Assembly: GCA_031394735.1 (NCBI GenBank) | Contig: JANMXI010000026.1 | Span: 1 to 63,066, forward strand | DNA from: TMP-86 sp031394735 | GTDB taxonomy: Bacteria > Pseudomonadota > Gammaproteobacteria > Steroidobacterales > Steroidobacteraceae | DNA: 63,066 nucleotides | Direction: 5' to 3' | Part shown: positions 42,807 to 52,477 of the stretch, in pieces | Position numbering within the stretch: position 1 is the first letter of the stretch | Layout: every line of letters starts with the position of its first letter | Notes under the pieces: generated by a model | Told to the model about the DNA's origin: nothing | The model's input: only the letters and a program-made list of their open reading frames with translations | The model's database searches: none | Position numbers and translations under genes: made by a program

Positions 42807-43208
42807 TCAGCGCCGGATTCGACCGCCGCGTCCCATCAAGTCATTCGGGTTACCCAATGCGCCGCCGGCGGCATCCGGAATCACCAGCGACGATGCCGAC
42901 TCGCGACGCATGTCCTGCAGTTCGCGCATGGTCTGCTGAACGGCAACTTCGGCCGCGGGCCCGAATTTCTCGATGGCCGCGTCGAGGGAGTTGGCATCGA
43001 TTTCAAAGCTCAAGGGCAATGTGCCCATCGGCGTCATAATCTGCGCCTGCCCGACGTACAGGACCGGGCGCGCCGTGTCCGGGTCGCCGGCCGCCGTCAC
43101 CGGGCTCATGCGTTTGATCGTGCCGACACGCCGGTCCGTGAAGGTGTCTTCGCGGTAGACCTGCGTGGAATCCATTTGTACCTGTAGGTTTTCCGGTCCC
43201 GGAGTCAT
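42807..43208 (-). CDS. Conserved hypothetical cytosolic protein
   Basis: From the ATG at 43208 (GAGG 11 bases upstream) this encodes 133 residues; a longer frame to 43295 would read into the mprF start. No signal peptide, membrane segment or known motif. The middle (PVLYVGQAQIMTPMGTLPLSFEIDANSLDAAIEKFG) looks like a compact beta-rich fold, and the tail is rich in Gly, Arg and Asn (GNPNDLMGRGGRIRR). It converges on uup and is divergent from mprF. I do not recognise a family. Confidence 0.65.
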   Translation of the reverse strand: MTPGPENLQVQMDSTQVYREDTFTDRRVGTIKRMSPVTAAGDPDTARPVLYVGQAQIMTPMGTLPLSFEIDANSLDAAIEKFGPAAEVAVQQTMRELQDMRRESASSLVIPDAAGGALGNPNDLMGRGGRIRR

Positions 43209-43294
43209 GGAAGTCGAATCCTCTGTTGCTTGTCTGGTTGACGTAACCCTAACAGTTTCAGACGCGACTGTGCAGGGCTGCAGGGTCGGCGGCA

Positions 43295-45883
43295 ATGCGC
43301 TACTCTAACCGACAAGGCATGACTTCCGCCGGCTCCAAAAAACGACTTCCCCTGTGGACGACCTTGCTGGGAATCGTCCTGTTTGTGCTGGCTTTTTTCT
43401 GGCTGCACCATGTTCTGGCGCAGTATCACTGGCGCACCATTCTCAACGGCCTCATCGCCACCCCTACCGTCGATCTTGCCTGGGCCGGACTCCTGACCTG
43501 CTGCGGTTATGGCTGCCTGACCTTGTACGAATTACTGGGGCTGCGTTTTGCGGGCGTCAAACTGCCGTATTCGCGCATTGCCGTGACCTCGTTTGTGGCC
43601 TATGCCATCGGTCACAACGTCGGCATGAACACGTTGAGCGGCGGCGCCATTCGCTATCGGGCCTATTCTGCGGCCGGCCTCAATCCGACGCAGATCGGCA
43701 CCGTGGTCGCATTCGGTACTCTGACGTTTGCGCTTGGCGCGGCGCTGCTGCTGGGTGTGTCGCTGCTGACGCAGGCCGGCGTCTCCGGCTCTGTCCTGCA
43801 CGTGCGTGAATCCCTCGCCGTGTCGGTGGGCGCCGCGTTGATCTGTCTGGTGCTCGGCTACATCGTGCTCACCTTCCGCCGAAGCGAGGCGCTGTCGTTC
43901 GGCAAATTCAAACTGCCCATTCCTTCGCCGAAGATCGCGCTGGCTCAAGTTGCAGTGGCGTGCACGGATCTGCTGCTCGCGGCCAGCGTCCTGTACGTGT
44001 TGCTGCCGGACAATGCCGATATCACCTTCATCGCCTTTGCCGGACTATTCCTGGTCAGTGTCGCGGCCGGCATCGTCACCAATATCCCGGCGGGTCTGGG
44101 CGTCTTTGAATCCGTGATGATTCTGTTGCTCCCCGCCGTGCCCGCCGATCAGCTCATCGTGTCGATGTTGGGCTACCGCGTCATTTATTACCTCACTCCT
44201 TTTTTGATCGCACTGGTACTCCTGGCGATTCACGAATTGTGGGTGCATCGGGAATCGCTGAACCGGGTTGTCCGGCTGGCGCGAGGATGGCTCACGGCCG
44301 TGATGCCGCAGACCACGGCCATCGCGGTGTTCGCGGCCGGTGCCGTCCTGCTGTTCTCGTCCGCGACACCAGGACTCGAGGAGCGGCTGGCGGAATTGCG
44401 CGATTTCGTCCCGCTGCCGATCCTGGAGTTTTCACATCTGTTGGGAAGCGCGGTCGGTGTCGCGCTGTTGATTCTCGCCAACGGTTTGTATCGGCGCCTG
44501 GATGGCGCCTGGTGGATCACCGTGTGGCTGCTGGGCGCCGGTTGCCTGGCGTCGCTGCTCAAAGGCTTCGATTACGAGGAAGCCACCATTCTGGCGCTGG
44601 TCGATGGTCTGTTGATCATGGCGCGTGCGCGCTTCAACCGCCGCGCCTCCCTCATCGACCAGCGTTTCTCGGGGCCGTGGATCGGGGCAGTGGTGCTGGT
44701 GCTGGGCGTTGCCTTGTGGCTGGTCATCCTGGCCTATCGGCACGTGCCGTATGCAAACTCTGTGTGGTCGGAGTTCGCCTTCGAGGCCAGTGCGCCGCGC
44801 AGTTTGCGCGCGCTGCTGATCGCGGCATTGCTTGCCGGCGCGTATGGGCTGTGGCGCCTGCTGCGGCCCGCGCCGCCGACTTTCGTGCCGTTGACCTCCG
44901 AGGACTACGAGCGCGCCAGTCGACTGATTGGCGAGAACAATGACACCACCGCGAATCTGGCCCTGCTGGGCGATAAGAATCTGCTGTTCGATGCGACCGG
45001 AACGGCGTTCATCATGTACGAGGTCTCCGGCAGCAGCTGGGTCGCCATGGGCGATCCGGTGGGTTCAGCGGCTGCGTGTGAACAGTTGGCCTGGGTCTAC
45101 CTGGAACAATGCGACCGCGTCGCTGCCTCGCCGGTGTTTTATCAAGTCTCCTCGGAAAATCTCGCGTTGTACGTGGATCTGGGCTTGAGCCTGATCAAGC
45201 TGGGCGAAGAGGCGCGGGTCGATCTGGCGGGATTTTCCCTCGAGGGCAGTGAGCGCGCCGATTTGCGTCAGTCGCACCGGCGCGCGGTACGCGATGGCGC
45301 ACGATTTGAGATCGTCGCGCGTGCCGATCTGGCGACGGTGATGCCGCAGTTGCGCGCCGTGTCCGACGAGTGGCTTGCGATGCGAAAGACCGCCGAGAAA
45401 GGATTTTCATTGGGATTTTTCGACGAGGAATACCTGTCTCATTTCGATTGCGCAGTGGTCCGCAGCGAAGGCAAGGTGGTGGCGTTCGCCAATGTCTGGA
45501 AAGCCGGTGCCTTGCAGGAAATGTCGGTCGATCTGATGCGGCACCGGGACAATTCGCCCAAGGGCGTCATCGATTTTCTGTTCATAGAATGCATGCTGTG
45601 GGCCAAGGCGCAGGGATATCGCTGGTTCAACCTGGGGATGGCGCCGTTGTCCGGCCTGGAAACTCATCCGCTTGCGCCTGCCTGGCACAAGGTCGGTCGG
45701 CTGGTGCATCGCTATGGCGAGAATTTCTACAATTTCGAAGGGTTGCACAAGTATAAGGAAAAGTTTCTGCCCATCTGGCGCCCACGGTATCTGGCCGCAC
45801 CCGGCGGCCTGTCCATGGCAGGCGCCTTGCTGGACGTGACCTCGCTGATTTCCGGCGGCGTCACCAAGGTGTTGAGAAAATGA
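43295..45883 (+). CDS. mprF: Bifunctional aminoacyl-phosphatidylglycerol synthase/flippase
   Basis: An 862-residue MprF/LpiA. The N-terminal two thirds (about 20-535) hold some 12-14 hydrophobic helices of the flippase, with the SGGAIRYRAYSAAGL motif. The cytosolic C-terminal domain (about 545-860) is the GNAT-like aminoacyl transferase (GENNDTTANLALLGDKNLLF, GDPVG, RADLRQSHRRAVRDG, FLFIECMLWAKAQGYRWFNLGMAPLSGL, YNFEGLHKYKEKF). It adds lysine or alanine from tRNA to phosphatidylglycerol, lowering surface charge. An ATG at 43319 is an alternative start. Its TGA overlaps acvB as ATGA, the known lpiA-acvB pairing. Confidence 0.93.
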   Translation: MRYSNRQGMTSAGSKKRLPLWTTLLGIVLFVLAFFWLHHVLAQYHWRTILNGLIATPTVDLAWAGLLTCCGYGCLTLYELLGLRFAGVKLPYSRIAVTSFVAYAIGHNVGMNTLSGGAIRYRAYSAAGLNPTQIGTVVAFGTLTFALGAALLLGVSLLTQAGVSGSVLHVRESLAVSVGAALICLVLGYIVLTFRRSEALSFGKFKLPIPSPKIALAQVAVACTDLLLAASVLYVLLPDNADITFIAFAGLFLVSVAAGIVTNIPAGLGVFESVMILLLPAVPADQLIVSMLGYRVIYYLTPFLIALVLLAIHELWVHRESLNRVVRLARGWLTAVMPQTTAIAVFAAGAVLLFSSATPGLEERLAELRDFVPLPILEFSHLLGSAVGVALLILANGLYRRLDGAWWITVWLLGAGCLASLLKGFDYEEATILALVDGLLIMARARFNRRASLIDQRFSGPWIGAVVLVLGVALWLVILAYRHVPYANSVWSEFAFEASAPRSLRALLIAALLAGAYGLWRLLRPAPPTFVPLTSEDYERASRLIGENNDTTANLALLGDKNLLFDATGTAFIMYEVSGSSWVAMGDPVGSAAACEQLAWVYLEQCDRVAASPVFYQVSSENLALYVDLGLSLIKLGEEARVDLAGFSLEGSERADLRQSHRRAVRDGARFEIVARADLATVMPQLRAVSDEWLAMRKTAEKGFSLGFFDEEYLSHFDCAVVRSEGKVVAFANVWKAGALQEMSVDLMRHRDNSPKGVIDFLFIECMLWAKAQGYRWFNLGMAPLSGLETHPLAPAWHKVGRLVHRYGENFYNFEGLHKYKEKFLPIWRPRYLAAPGGLSMAGALLDVTSLISGGVTKVLRK

Positions 45884-47349
45884 TGAGGAGCGGATCGAGG
45901 TCGATGCGTCTCGCCGCGATCTGTCTTCTGACGTTCGCCGCGCTGGCTGCAGCCGCCGAGGAGTCTGCGCCGCTCCTGCCGACACAAACCATCACGATGG
46001 GCCGCTTTGGGCAGGTCCCTTTGTACATGCCGGCGGGCGAGCCGCGCGAAGTGGTGTTGTTTCTTTCCGGTGACGGTGGCTGGAACCTGGGCGTAATCGA
46101 CATGGCGCAGCGTCTCGTGAACAAGGGCGCGCTGGTTGCCGGTATCGACATGCGGCATTACAGGGCGCAGATCGAATCCGCGTCGGACAAGTGTGTGTCC
46201 ACGCCCGGCGATCTTGAGACCTTGAGTCGCTATCTGCAGGCCAAGGTGGGCATCACGCACTATCTGCAACCGACGTTGGCCGGCTATTCCTCCGGCGCGA
46301 CGCTGAGTTACGCGACGCTGGCGTCTGCCCCGGAAGAGCTGTTCAAAGGCGCGCTGAGCGTGGGGTTCTGTCCCGATCTGGATTTGAAAAAGCCGCTCTG
46401 CAAAGGATCGGGCATCGAGTTCGTCTCACGCCGCAACTCCAAAGGCAAATTCAAAGGCGTGAATTTTCTGCCGGCGAAGAAGTTGAGCGGTCGCTGGATT
46501 ACGTTGCAGGGCGGTGTGGATCAGGTTTGTCCTGCGCAGGCCACGCAGACATTCATCGCGAAGGTGCCAGGCGCGCAGATCGTCATGCTGCCTGCCGTGG
46601 GCCATGGCTATTCCGTGAAGAAAAATTGGGCTGACCAATTCGAACGCGCGTTTGACGACATCGCCACCGCTGCTGTGGCTCCCGGCAGCGCGACACTCTT
46701 CTCCGGCATCAGCGATTTGCCGCTCACCGAACTCATGTCGAGCGGCGGTGCATATCCGCAATGGTTCGCTGTCTTCTTATCCGGCGATGGCGGATGGGTA
46801 GGCCTGGATCGCGGCGTTGCGGGCGAATTGGCGAAGCGCGGCATTCCGGTGGTCGGTTGGGATTCACTGAAATACTTCTGGTCGCCGCGCACGCCGCAAA
46901 GTGCTGCGGAGGATCTGGAGCGCGTTCTGCGCCATTATTCACAGGCCTGGGGCAAGTCGCAGGCGCTGTTGGTGGGCTATTCGCAAGGCGCCGACACATT
47001 GCCGTTCATGGTCAACCGCTTGTCAGCGACGACGCGTGACATGGTGGGTTTCACGACCTTGCTGGCATTGAGTGAGCCGGCGTATTTTGAGTTTCATGTC
47101 AGCCATTGGCTGGGCAATCCGGAGGGCGGTCTGCCGATCCTGCCCGAACTGACCAACTGGTCCTCGCGTCCTTACGTGTGTCTGTACGGCGCCGAAGAAA
47201 GTGATTCGCTCTGCCCGCAACTGAGTGGGGGTGGACATTCGCTGCAAATGCCGGGTGGGCATCATTTCGGCGGAGGATACTCGCAGATCGCCGATCAGGT
47301 CCTGCAGCGATTGCCGACGGTGGGTGTCGGCAACCGGATTGGCCGCTAG
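45880..47349 (+). CDS. acvB: Periplasmic AcvB/VirJ-family aminoacyl-phospholipid hydrolase
   Basis: A 489-residue exported alpha/beta-hydrolase with a signal peptide ending near AALAAAAE. Two VirJ-like halves are visible: each has an FLSGDGGW oxyanion segment (about residues 60-68 and 300-308) and a serine elbow, AGYSSGA and VGYSQGAD, so both may be active. The final part ends PGGHHFGG with the likely catalytic His. In Agrobacterium and Rhizobium this protein hydrolyses lysyl-phosphatidylglycerol, the reverse of MprF's product. ATGA coupling with mprF supports the same role. The last base pairs of its TAG form part of a CTAG shared with the opposite gene's stop. Confidence 0.9.
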   Translation: MMRSGSRSMRLAAICLLTFAALAAAAEESAPLLPTQTITMGRFGQVPLYMPAGEPREVVLFLSGDGGWNLGVIDMAQRLVNKGALVAGIDMRHYRAQIESASDKCVSTPGDLETLSRYLQAKVGITHYLQPTLAGYSSGATLSYATLASAPEELFKGALSVGFCPDLDLKKPLCKGSGIEFVSRRNSKGKFKGVNFLPAKKLSGRWITLQGGVDQVCPAQATQTFIAKVPGAQIVMLPAVGHGYSVKKNWADQFERAFDDIATAAVAPGSATLFSGISDLPLTELMSSGGAYPQWFAVFLSGDGGWVGLDRGVAGELAKRGIPVVGWDSLKYFWSPRTPQSAAEDLERVLRHYSQAWGKSQALLVGYSQGADTLPFMVNRLSATTRDMVGFTTLLALSEPAYFEFHVSHWLGNPEGGLPILPELTNWSSRPYVCLYGAEESDSLCPQLSGGGHSLQMPGGHHFGGGYSQIADQVLQRLPTVGVGNRIGR

Positions 47350-48155
47350 ATCTCTCGTTCCAACGTCGCGACCACTTCCCGCATACGCGGCAGGAATTGC
47401 TCCACTGCGGCGCGCAGCGGCACGGCCGTGGCGGAAAATCGCACCATCAATGTGGCCAGCGCATGGTTCTGGCTTTGGATGGGAATGGCCAGGCTGGTTT
47501 CTTCGGACACACGACGCGCGCGCGTTGCCATGCCGAACCCCTGAGCGCGTGTCTCGCTCATCAATCGTTCAAATTCCTGGCGGTCATGTGCCAGCCGGTC
47601 TTCGGCCCGCGAGGAGCGCGACAGCAGATCGACGATGGCGTCGCGCTGTGCCTGCGTGCAATTGGCGAGGTAGGCGCGACCCGCCGCGCTGGTGAGCATG
47701 GGGATGCGGGTGCCGACGTTGTTCTGCTCCAGCGCCAGCGGGCTCTGCCGGTCGGTGGTCTCGCGGACCAGCATGTTCGGCCCGGAGGGTGTCGCGATGG
47801 TCAGCGGCCAGACGATTTCCTTGCACAACGCCGCGAGCAACGGCTTCGCGCGCTGCGCGACGGTGGCTTCGGCATCGAATCCGCCCGACAACGCACACAC
47901 CATGATGGTGGGTCGGTAGCAATCGTCACGTCGGTCGCGCTCGACATAACCGGCGGCGCGCAGGGTTTCGAGAATGCGGTAAGTGGTCGTGCGTGGCAGG
48001 TTGACAGCCAGCGCGAGGGTGTTGATGGCCGCTCGCTGCAGGCGGTTGAGTTCCATCAGGACGTCGAGGCCCCGGTTCAGCGCGCGAATCGGGCGCGTGG
48101 ATTCTTTTTGCATCTCAATCGAATTTTCTACGGGAGGTTCTACTCGTTCGAGCAT
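47346..48155 (-). CDS. IclR-family transcriptional regulator
   Basis: A 269-residue IclR protein: winged helix at about 24-85 (RALNRGLDVLMELNR, INTLALAVNLPRTTTYRILETLRAAGYVERD) and the C-terminal effector domain from about 100 (CKEIVWPLTIATPSGPNMLVRETTD, RIPMLTSAAGRAYLANC). It resembles the MhpR-type aromatic-catabolism activators. A start at the internal Met15 is possible. It converges with acvB, where the two stop codons share the four bases CTAG at 47346-47349. No catabolic genes are directly next to it, so the target is likely elsewhere. Confidence 0.88.
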   Translation of the reverse strand: MLERVEPPVENSIEMQKESTRPIRALNRGLDVLMELNRLQRAAINTLALAVNLPRTTTYRILETLRAAGYVERDRRDDCYRPTIMVCALSGGFDAEATVAQRAKPLLAALCKEIVWPLTIATPSGPNMLVRETTDRQSPLALEQNNVGTRIPMLTSAAGRAYLANCTQAQRDAIVDLLSRSSRAEDRLAHDRQEFERLMSETRAQGFGMATRARRVSEETSLAIPIQSQNHALATLMVRFSATAVPLRAAVEQFLPRMREVVATLEREI

Positions 48156-48242
48156 GGCAGCGTTTCAAGTAACCGATGAAAACAAAGTGTACATAGTTTT
48201 ACGACATCGCACATGTGGCAGGCATTGAAATTATTACAAGCA

Positions 48243-49679
48243 TCACTTATTTTTTAGGGTTGCCAGCGCAGTCAGCGCAAGTTTACGCGCCTCGCTGTGA
48301 TCCACGATGGGCCGCGGATACGTGACACCCAACTCGATGTCCGCGGCGCGCAGGACTGATTCGGGGGCGTTCCAGGGCGCATGAATCCAGTCGTTGGACA
48401 AGGCTGAAAGTTCCGGCACGAAGCGCCGCACATAGTCACCGGCTGCATCGAACTTCTCGCCCTGCGACACCGGATTGAAGATCCGGAAATACGGCGCTGC
48501 GTCTGCCCCGCAACCGGCGCTCCACTGCCATCCGAGTGTGTTGCTGGCAAGATCCGCATCCACCAGCGTGTCCCAGAACCAGCGCGCACCCTCCTGCCAG
48601 TTGATGCGCAGATCCTTGACCAGAAAGGAGGCGACGATCATGCGCACCCGGTTGTGCATCCAGCCCGTCTGCCACAGCTGGCGCATCCCGGCATCGACGA
48701 TGGGATAGCCGGTCATCCCCCGTTGCCAGGCACGCAAGGTTGCGGGGTCCTGCACCCAGGGAAAATTCGCAAAGTTCGCGCGCAAGGGTTGCAGCGGAGT
48801 TTCCGGAAAGTGATACAGCAGATGATGCGCGAATTCGCGCCAGCCGATTTCGGTGAGATAGCGTGAGTCGCGCCAGCCGGATAGGGCGTTCGCGTCGGCA
48901 TGCGCGCGAACGGTATGCCAGACCTGCCGCGGGCTGATCTCCCCTGTGTGCAGGTAAGGTGAGAGTCTGGAGGTGCCGTCGATGGCCGGGCGGTCGCGTG
49001 CTGCCGCGTAGTTATCCAATGACGCCTGCAAAAAGCGCTGTAGAACGGCGGCCGCTTGCTTCTCGCCGGGCTTCCAGGTGGCGTCGAGACCCGAAGTCCA
49101 CCCAATGCGCGGCAGCAGATCCAGTTCCGACAGGGTCGCCGATGACGGCCAGCTGGCCGTCGCGGTGAGTGAGTCAGGCGCGGGGAGCGGCGCGACCGGG
49201 TCCGATTGGCTCAATGCCTGGCGCCAGAACGGCGTGAACACCTGATAGGGTCCGCCCGTCTTGGTCTTGACTTCCCACGGCTCGTGCAGCAGTGCACCGT
49301 TGAAGCTTTCGCACAGCAAGCCCGCCCGTCGCAACTCGGACTTGATGCGCGCGTCGCGTGCGATCACGGCCGGCTCGTAGCGTCGATTCCAGACGATGCG
49401 GGTGGCTTGCGTCTGCCTGGCGAGGCTCAGCAATTCCGCGCCCGACTCGGCGGCTTTGCGCAGGATCAGCTCTGAACCTAGGGCTTTCAGTTCCGCGCGC
49501 AGGCACAGCAGGCTGTGGTGCAGCCACCAGCGCGACGCGCCGCCCGGCGCCCAGGGCGCTTCCTCCTCGGGCGAATAGATATAGACGGGGATGATCGGGT
49601 CGGATCCGGCAAGGGCGGCGGTCAGGGCGGGGTTGTCCGCGAGGCGCAGGTCCTGGCGAAACCAAATGACGGTGGGCAT
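48243..49679 (-). CDS. phrB: Deoxyribodipyrimidine photolyase (class I)
   Basis: A 478-residue class I CPD photolyase. The N-terminal antenna domain starts VIWFRQDLRLADNPAL; the FAD-binding C-terminal half shows DGTSRLSPYLHTGEISPRQVWH, EIGWREFAHHLLYHFP, WQRGMTGYPIVDAGMRQLWQTGWMHNR and LASNTLGWQWSAGCGADAAPYFRIFNPVSQGEKFDA, the FAD and lesion-binding signature with the Trp electron-transfer residues. It repairs UV dimers with blue light. It is divergent from the ferredoxin/NADP reductase gene with about 73 bases between, and 5 kb from the fatty-acid modification cluster. Promoter not determined. Confidence 0.93.
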   Translation of the reverse strand: MPTVIWFRQDLRLADNPALTAALAGSDPIIPVYIYSPEEEAPWAPGGASRWWLHHSLLCLRAELKALGSELILRKAAESGAELLSLARQTQATRIVWNRRYEPAVIARDARIKSELRRAGLLCESFNGALLHEPWEVKTKTGGPYQVFTPFWRQALSQSDPVAPLPAPDSLTATASWPSSATLSELDLLPRIGWTSGLDATWKPGEKQAAAVLQRFLQASLDNYAAARDRPAIDGTSRLSPYLHTGEISPRQVWHTVRAHADANALSGWRDSRYLTEIGWREFAHHLLYHFPETPLQPLRANFANFPWVQDPATLRAWQRGMTGYPIVDAGMRQLWQTGWMHNRVRMIVASFLVKDLRINWQEGARWFWDTLVDADLASNTLGWQWSAGCGADAAPYFRIFNPVSQGEKFDAAGDYVRRFVPELSALSNDWIHAPWNAPESVLRAADIELGVTYPRPIVDHSEARKLALTALATLKNK

Positions 49680-49752
49680 ACGGGATTATGGGCCAGATCA
49701 GCTACAATTTCAGTTCGAATCAACGGTCCCCAATGGAGTCGAAAGAACAGTC

Positions 49753-50811
49753 ATGACGGTCGAATCTGCGCGCCCTGTCGGTGCGCCTAAAAATACGGAT
49801 GTGGTGATCATTGGCGCAGGTCCGGTGGGGCTGTTTCAGATTTTCGAGCTGGGATTGCTCGGTATCCAGGTGGACATCGTCGACTCGCTGGCTCAGCCGG
49901 GCGGTCAATGCACCGAGTTGTATCCGGACAAGCCGATCTACGACATCCCGGCATTGCCGATCTGTGGTGCGCAGGAACTCATCGACCGGCTCCTGGAGCA
50001 AACCAAGCCCTTCAATGCGACCTACCATCTGGGCCAGGAAGTCACCGAACTGCAGAAGCTGGAAAGCGGCGCGTTTCAGGTGGGCACCTCCGCCGGTACG
50101 CGCTTCATCGCGCGCACGGTGGTGATCGCCGGCGGCGTCGGGTCGTTTCAGCCGCGCCGCCTGAGCGTGCCGAACGTGGAGAATTTCGAAGGCAGGCACG
50201 TGCATTACCGCGTGAAGTCCGCAGCGGACTATCACGGCAAGGAATTGGTCATCCTCGGCGGCGGCGATTCCGCTTTGGATTGGACCGTGGCCTTGTGTGA
50301 GAAGGCAAAGAGCGTGCATCTGGTCCATCGTCGTGCTGAATTTCGCGGTGCTCCTGCGACAGCGGCGCGCATGAAGGAATTGGTGGACGCCGGCAAGATG
50401 CATTTCCACGAAGGTACGGCAACTGAACTGCGCGTCGACGGCGACCGGCTCACCGGCCTGACCATTCAGACGGCCGATGGCCGGAATCCGACGCTGCCCG
50501 CGGAACATGTGCTGGCATTTTTCGGATTGCATCCCAAACTGGGACCGATTGCCGAGTGGGGACTGGAGCTGGAAAAGAAGGCGCTCAAGGTCGACACCGA
50601 GAAATTCCAGACCAGCGTGCCTGGAATTTTCGCCATCGGCGACATCAACACCTATCCGGGAAAAAAGAAGCTGATCCTAAGCGGGTTTCACGAAGCGGCG
50701 CTGACGGCGTTTGCCATTCAGCATCACTTGAATCCCGAAAAGCGCCAGTTCCTGCAATACACGACGACGAGCCCGATCATGCAGAAACGTCTTGGCGTTG
50801 CCGGTTCTTAG
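49753..50811 (+). CDS. Thioredoxin-reductase-like ferredoxin/flavodoxin-NADP reductase
   Basis: A 352-residue flavoprotein from the ATG at 49753. The FAD motif is VVIIGAGPVGLFQ, followed by SLAQPGGQCTELYPDKPIYDIPA, and the NADPH site is VILGGGDSALDW with VHRRAEFRG. It has no CxxC redox motif, so it is not a thioredoxin reductase; the shape and length fit TrxR-like ferredoxin-NADP reductases (YumC type). Its C-terminus FAIGDINTYPGKKKLILSGFHEAALTA is typical. The 3' end overlaps the end of the opposite aspartate-kinase gene by 35 bases. Confidence 0.88.
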   Translation: MTVESARPVGAPKNTDVVIIGAGPVGLFQIFELGLLGIQVDIVDSLAQPGGQCTELYPDKPIYDIPALPICGAQELIDRLLEQTKPFNATYHLGQEVTELQKLESGAFQVGTSAGTRFIARTVVIAGGVGSFQPRRLSVPNVENFEGRHVHYRVKSAADYHGKELVILGGGDSALDWTVALCEKAKSVHLVHRRAEFRGAPATAARMKELVDAGKMHFHEGTATELRVDGDRLTGLTIQTADGRNPTLPAEHVLAFFGLHPKLGPIAEWGLELEKKALKVDTEKFQTSVPGIFAIGDINTYPGKKKLILSGFHEAALTAFAIQHHLNPEKRQFLQYTTTSPIMQKRLGVAGS

Positions 50812-52477
50812 TCAATTCGGCTTGTTTGTCGCGCCACGCGTCCATCACGTCGCCGCAAACCGAGATCGCCGTCGGCCAGCGGCCGGCGCCTTTGCCTTCG
50901 AGGCGTAGCATGTGGCCGTCGTCCAACTCGATTTCCACGCGATTCTGCGCTTCGCGTGATCCGGCCAGATAGTCGCGCTCGTTGAGTTCTTCGGGGCCCA
51001 CCCGCGCGCGGATCGAGTCTTGCTCGCGCACCGCGCTGGCCACGAGCTTCACTTTGGCGACTGCGTCACGCGCGGCGATGCCGCGAGTGGGGATGGTGTC
51101 CGCCGGCAGATCCACACCGAACGCAACCCGCGCCATCAGTGCGAGCTTTTCAGCGGCATCTGTACCGGAGGTGTCCAGCGTGGGATCGGATTCGGCAAAT
51201 CCCGCGCGACGCGCTGACTCGATGGCCGTCTCGAAATTTGCGCCGTTGCGCATGGCATCGAGCACGAACGTGCAGGTGCCGTTGATGACGCCGCGCAGGC
51301 GGCGCACGCTACCTGCGTGCTTGGACAGGGTTTCGAGCACCGGCAGCGCACCGCCTACCGCCGCGCTGAATCGCAAACGTGGTGTCTCGCGCATATAGCG
51401 GCTCAAGGATTCCCAATACCGTGCGACCATCGACTTGTTGGCCGTCACCACCGGGCAGCCGCTGCGCAGCGCGTGCAGCACCGCATTGCCCGCCGGCGAG
51501 ACGCCGCCGATGCATTCGATGATCAGATCCGCCGGCAGATTCACCGCCTCCCACAGATCCGTGCTGAGGAGTCCATCGGGCACATCGACGGGACGGTGTT
51601 TGCCGGGGTCGCGCACGACGATGCGTTGAATGTCGAAGCGCTCCGGCTGTTCGCGCAGCCGTGAGTAGACCCCGCTGCCGACCGTCCCCAAGCCCAGCAA
51701 CACGATGCGCAGCGGCGGTGGGATTTCGGGCGTTGCGCCGATGGTTGTAGGCCCCGGACCGACTTGCGTGTCGGCTGTCGATGACAGTCCGCCGAGCGAA
51801 AAGCCGAAGCGATGGAGTTGCGCAAACTGCAGGGCGCGCGGCTGTACCAGCCCGCCGGCGGCATTCAACGCAGCCTCCCAGGTCACCGCGGAGAATCGCA
51901 AGGCACCCGGTCCGGCCAACGCCGGGTCGCGAGCGAAAACACCGGCCACATCTTTGATCAACCGGCATTCGGCGCCGAGTCGGTGCGCCAGGAACAGCGC
52001 CGAATAGTCGGACCCGCCGCGACCCAGCAGACTGATCTGGCCGTCACGATTGATGCCGTAAAATCCCGGAACGACGAGCACGCTCTGGCGTTCGAAGGCG
52101 CCGAAGATGGCGTCGCGGTCGATGGAATGCGGTTCAGCATCCAGTGCTGAACCGTGCACCGATAATCCGATTTCGCGCGGCGCCATGACGCGTGCGGACA
52201 CGCCGGAGCGCACCAGGCAACCGGCCAGCAGCGCTGTGCTCTGGTGCTCGCCGGTAACAACGAAACAGGCGGTGGCCGTGGAGGCGTCGTCGCCGAAGTG
52301 GGCGCTCGCCGTGCGCAAAAGTTCGTCGGTCTGGCCCTCGAAGGCCGACACCACCGCAAGAACACGCTTGCCGTCGCGCAAATGCCGGTAGATTTCGTCG
52401 GCGACGGCGGGCAGGTCTGCGGCGGACCGCAGCACCGAGCCGCCGAACTTCAGGACGATTAGATTCCAAGCGGCCAA
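50777..52477 (-). CDS. thrA: Bifunctional aspartate kinase-homoserine dehydrogenase without ACT domains
   Basis: A 566-residue fusion. Residues 1-235 are an aspartate kinase (LKFGGSVLRS, LLGRGGSDYSALFLAHRLGAE, CRLIKDVAGVFARDP); about 255-566 are homoserine dehydrogenase (VLLGLGTVGSGVYSRL, NKSMVARYWESL, INGTCTFVLDAM, the GFAESDPTLDTSGTDAAEKLA catalytic region). The two ACT domains that normally sit between them (E. coli ThrA is 820 residues) are missing: only ~20 residues of linker remain. So threonine feedback through ACT is unlikely. The start is a TTG at 52477, decided by GAGGTGAC 2-6 bases upstream and an in-frame stop just before it. Converges with the NADP reductase, overlapping 35 bases. 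Confidence 0.88.
   Translation of the reverse strand: MAAWNLIVLKFGGSVLRSAADLPAVADEIYRHLRDGKRVLAVVSAFEGQTDELLRTASAHFGDDASTATACFVVTGEHQSTALLAGCLVRSGVSARVMAPREIGLSVHGSALDAEPHSIDRDAIFGAFERQSVLVVPGFYGINRDGQISLLGRGGSDYSALFLAHRLGAECRLIKDVAGVFARDPALAGPGALRFSAVTWEAALNAAGGLVQPRALQFAQLHRFGFSLGGLSSTADTQVGPGPTTIGATPEIPPPLRIVLLGLGTVGSGVYSRLREQPERFDIQRIVVRDPGKHRPVDVPDGLLSTDLWEAVNLPADLIIECIGGVSPAGNAVLHALRSGCPVVTANKSMVARYWESLSRYMRETPRLRFSAAVGGALPVLETLSKHAGSVRRLRGVINGTCTFVLDAMRNGANFETAIESARRAGFAESDPTLDTSGTDAAEKLALMARVAFGVDLPADTIPTRGIAARDAVAKVKLVASAVREQDSIRARVGPEELNERDYLAGSREAQNRVEIELDDGHMLRLEGKGAGRWPTAISVCGDVMDAWRDKQAELTKNRQRQDVSA

Noticed and set aside
49753..50811. Thioredoxin reductase
   Set aside because: No CxxC redox pair, and the length and NADPH region fit TrxR-like ferredoxin-NADP reductases.
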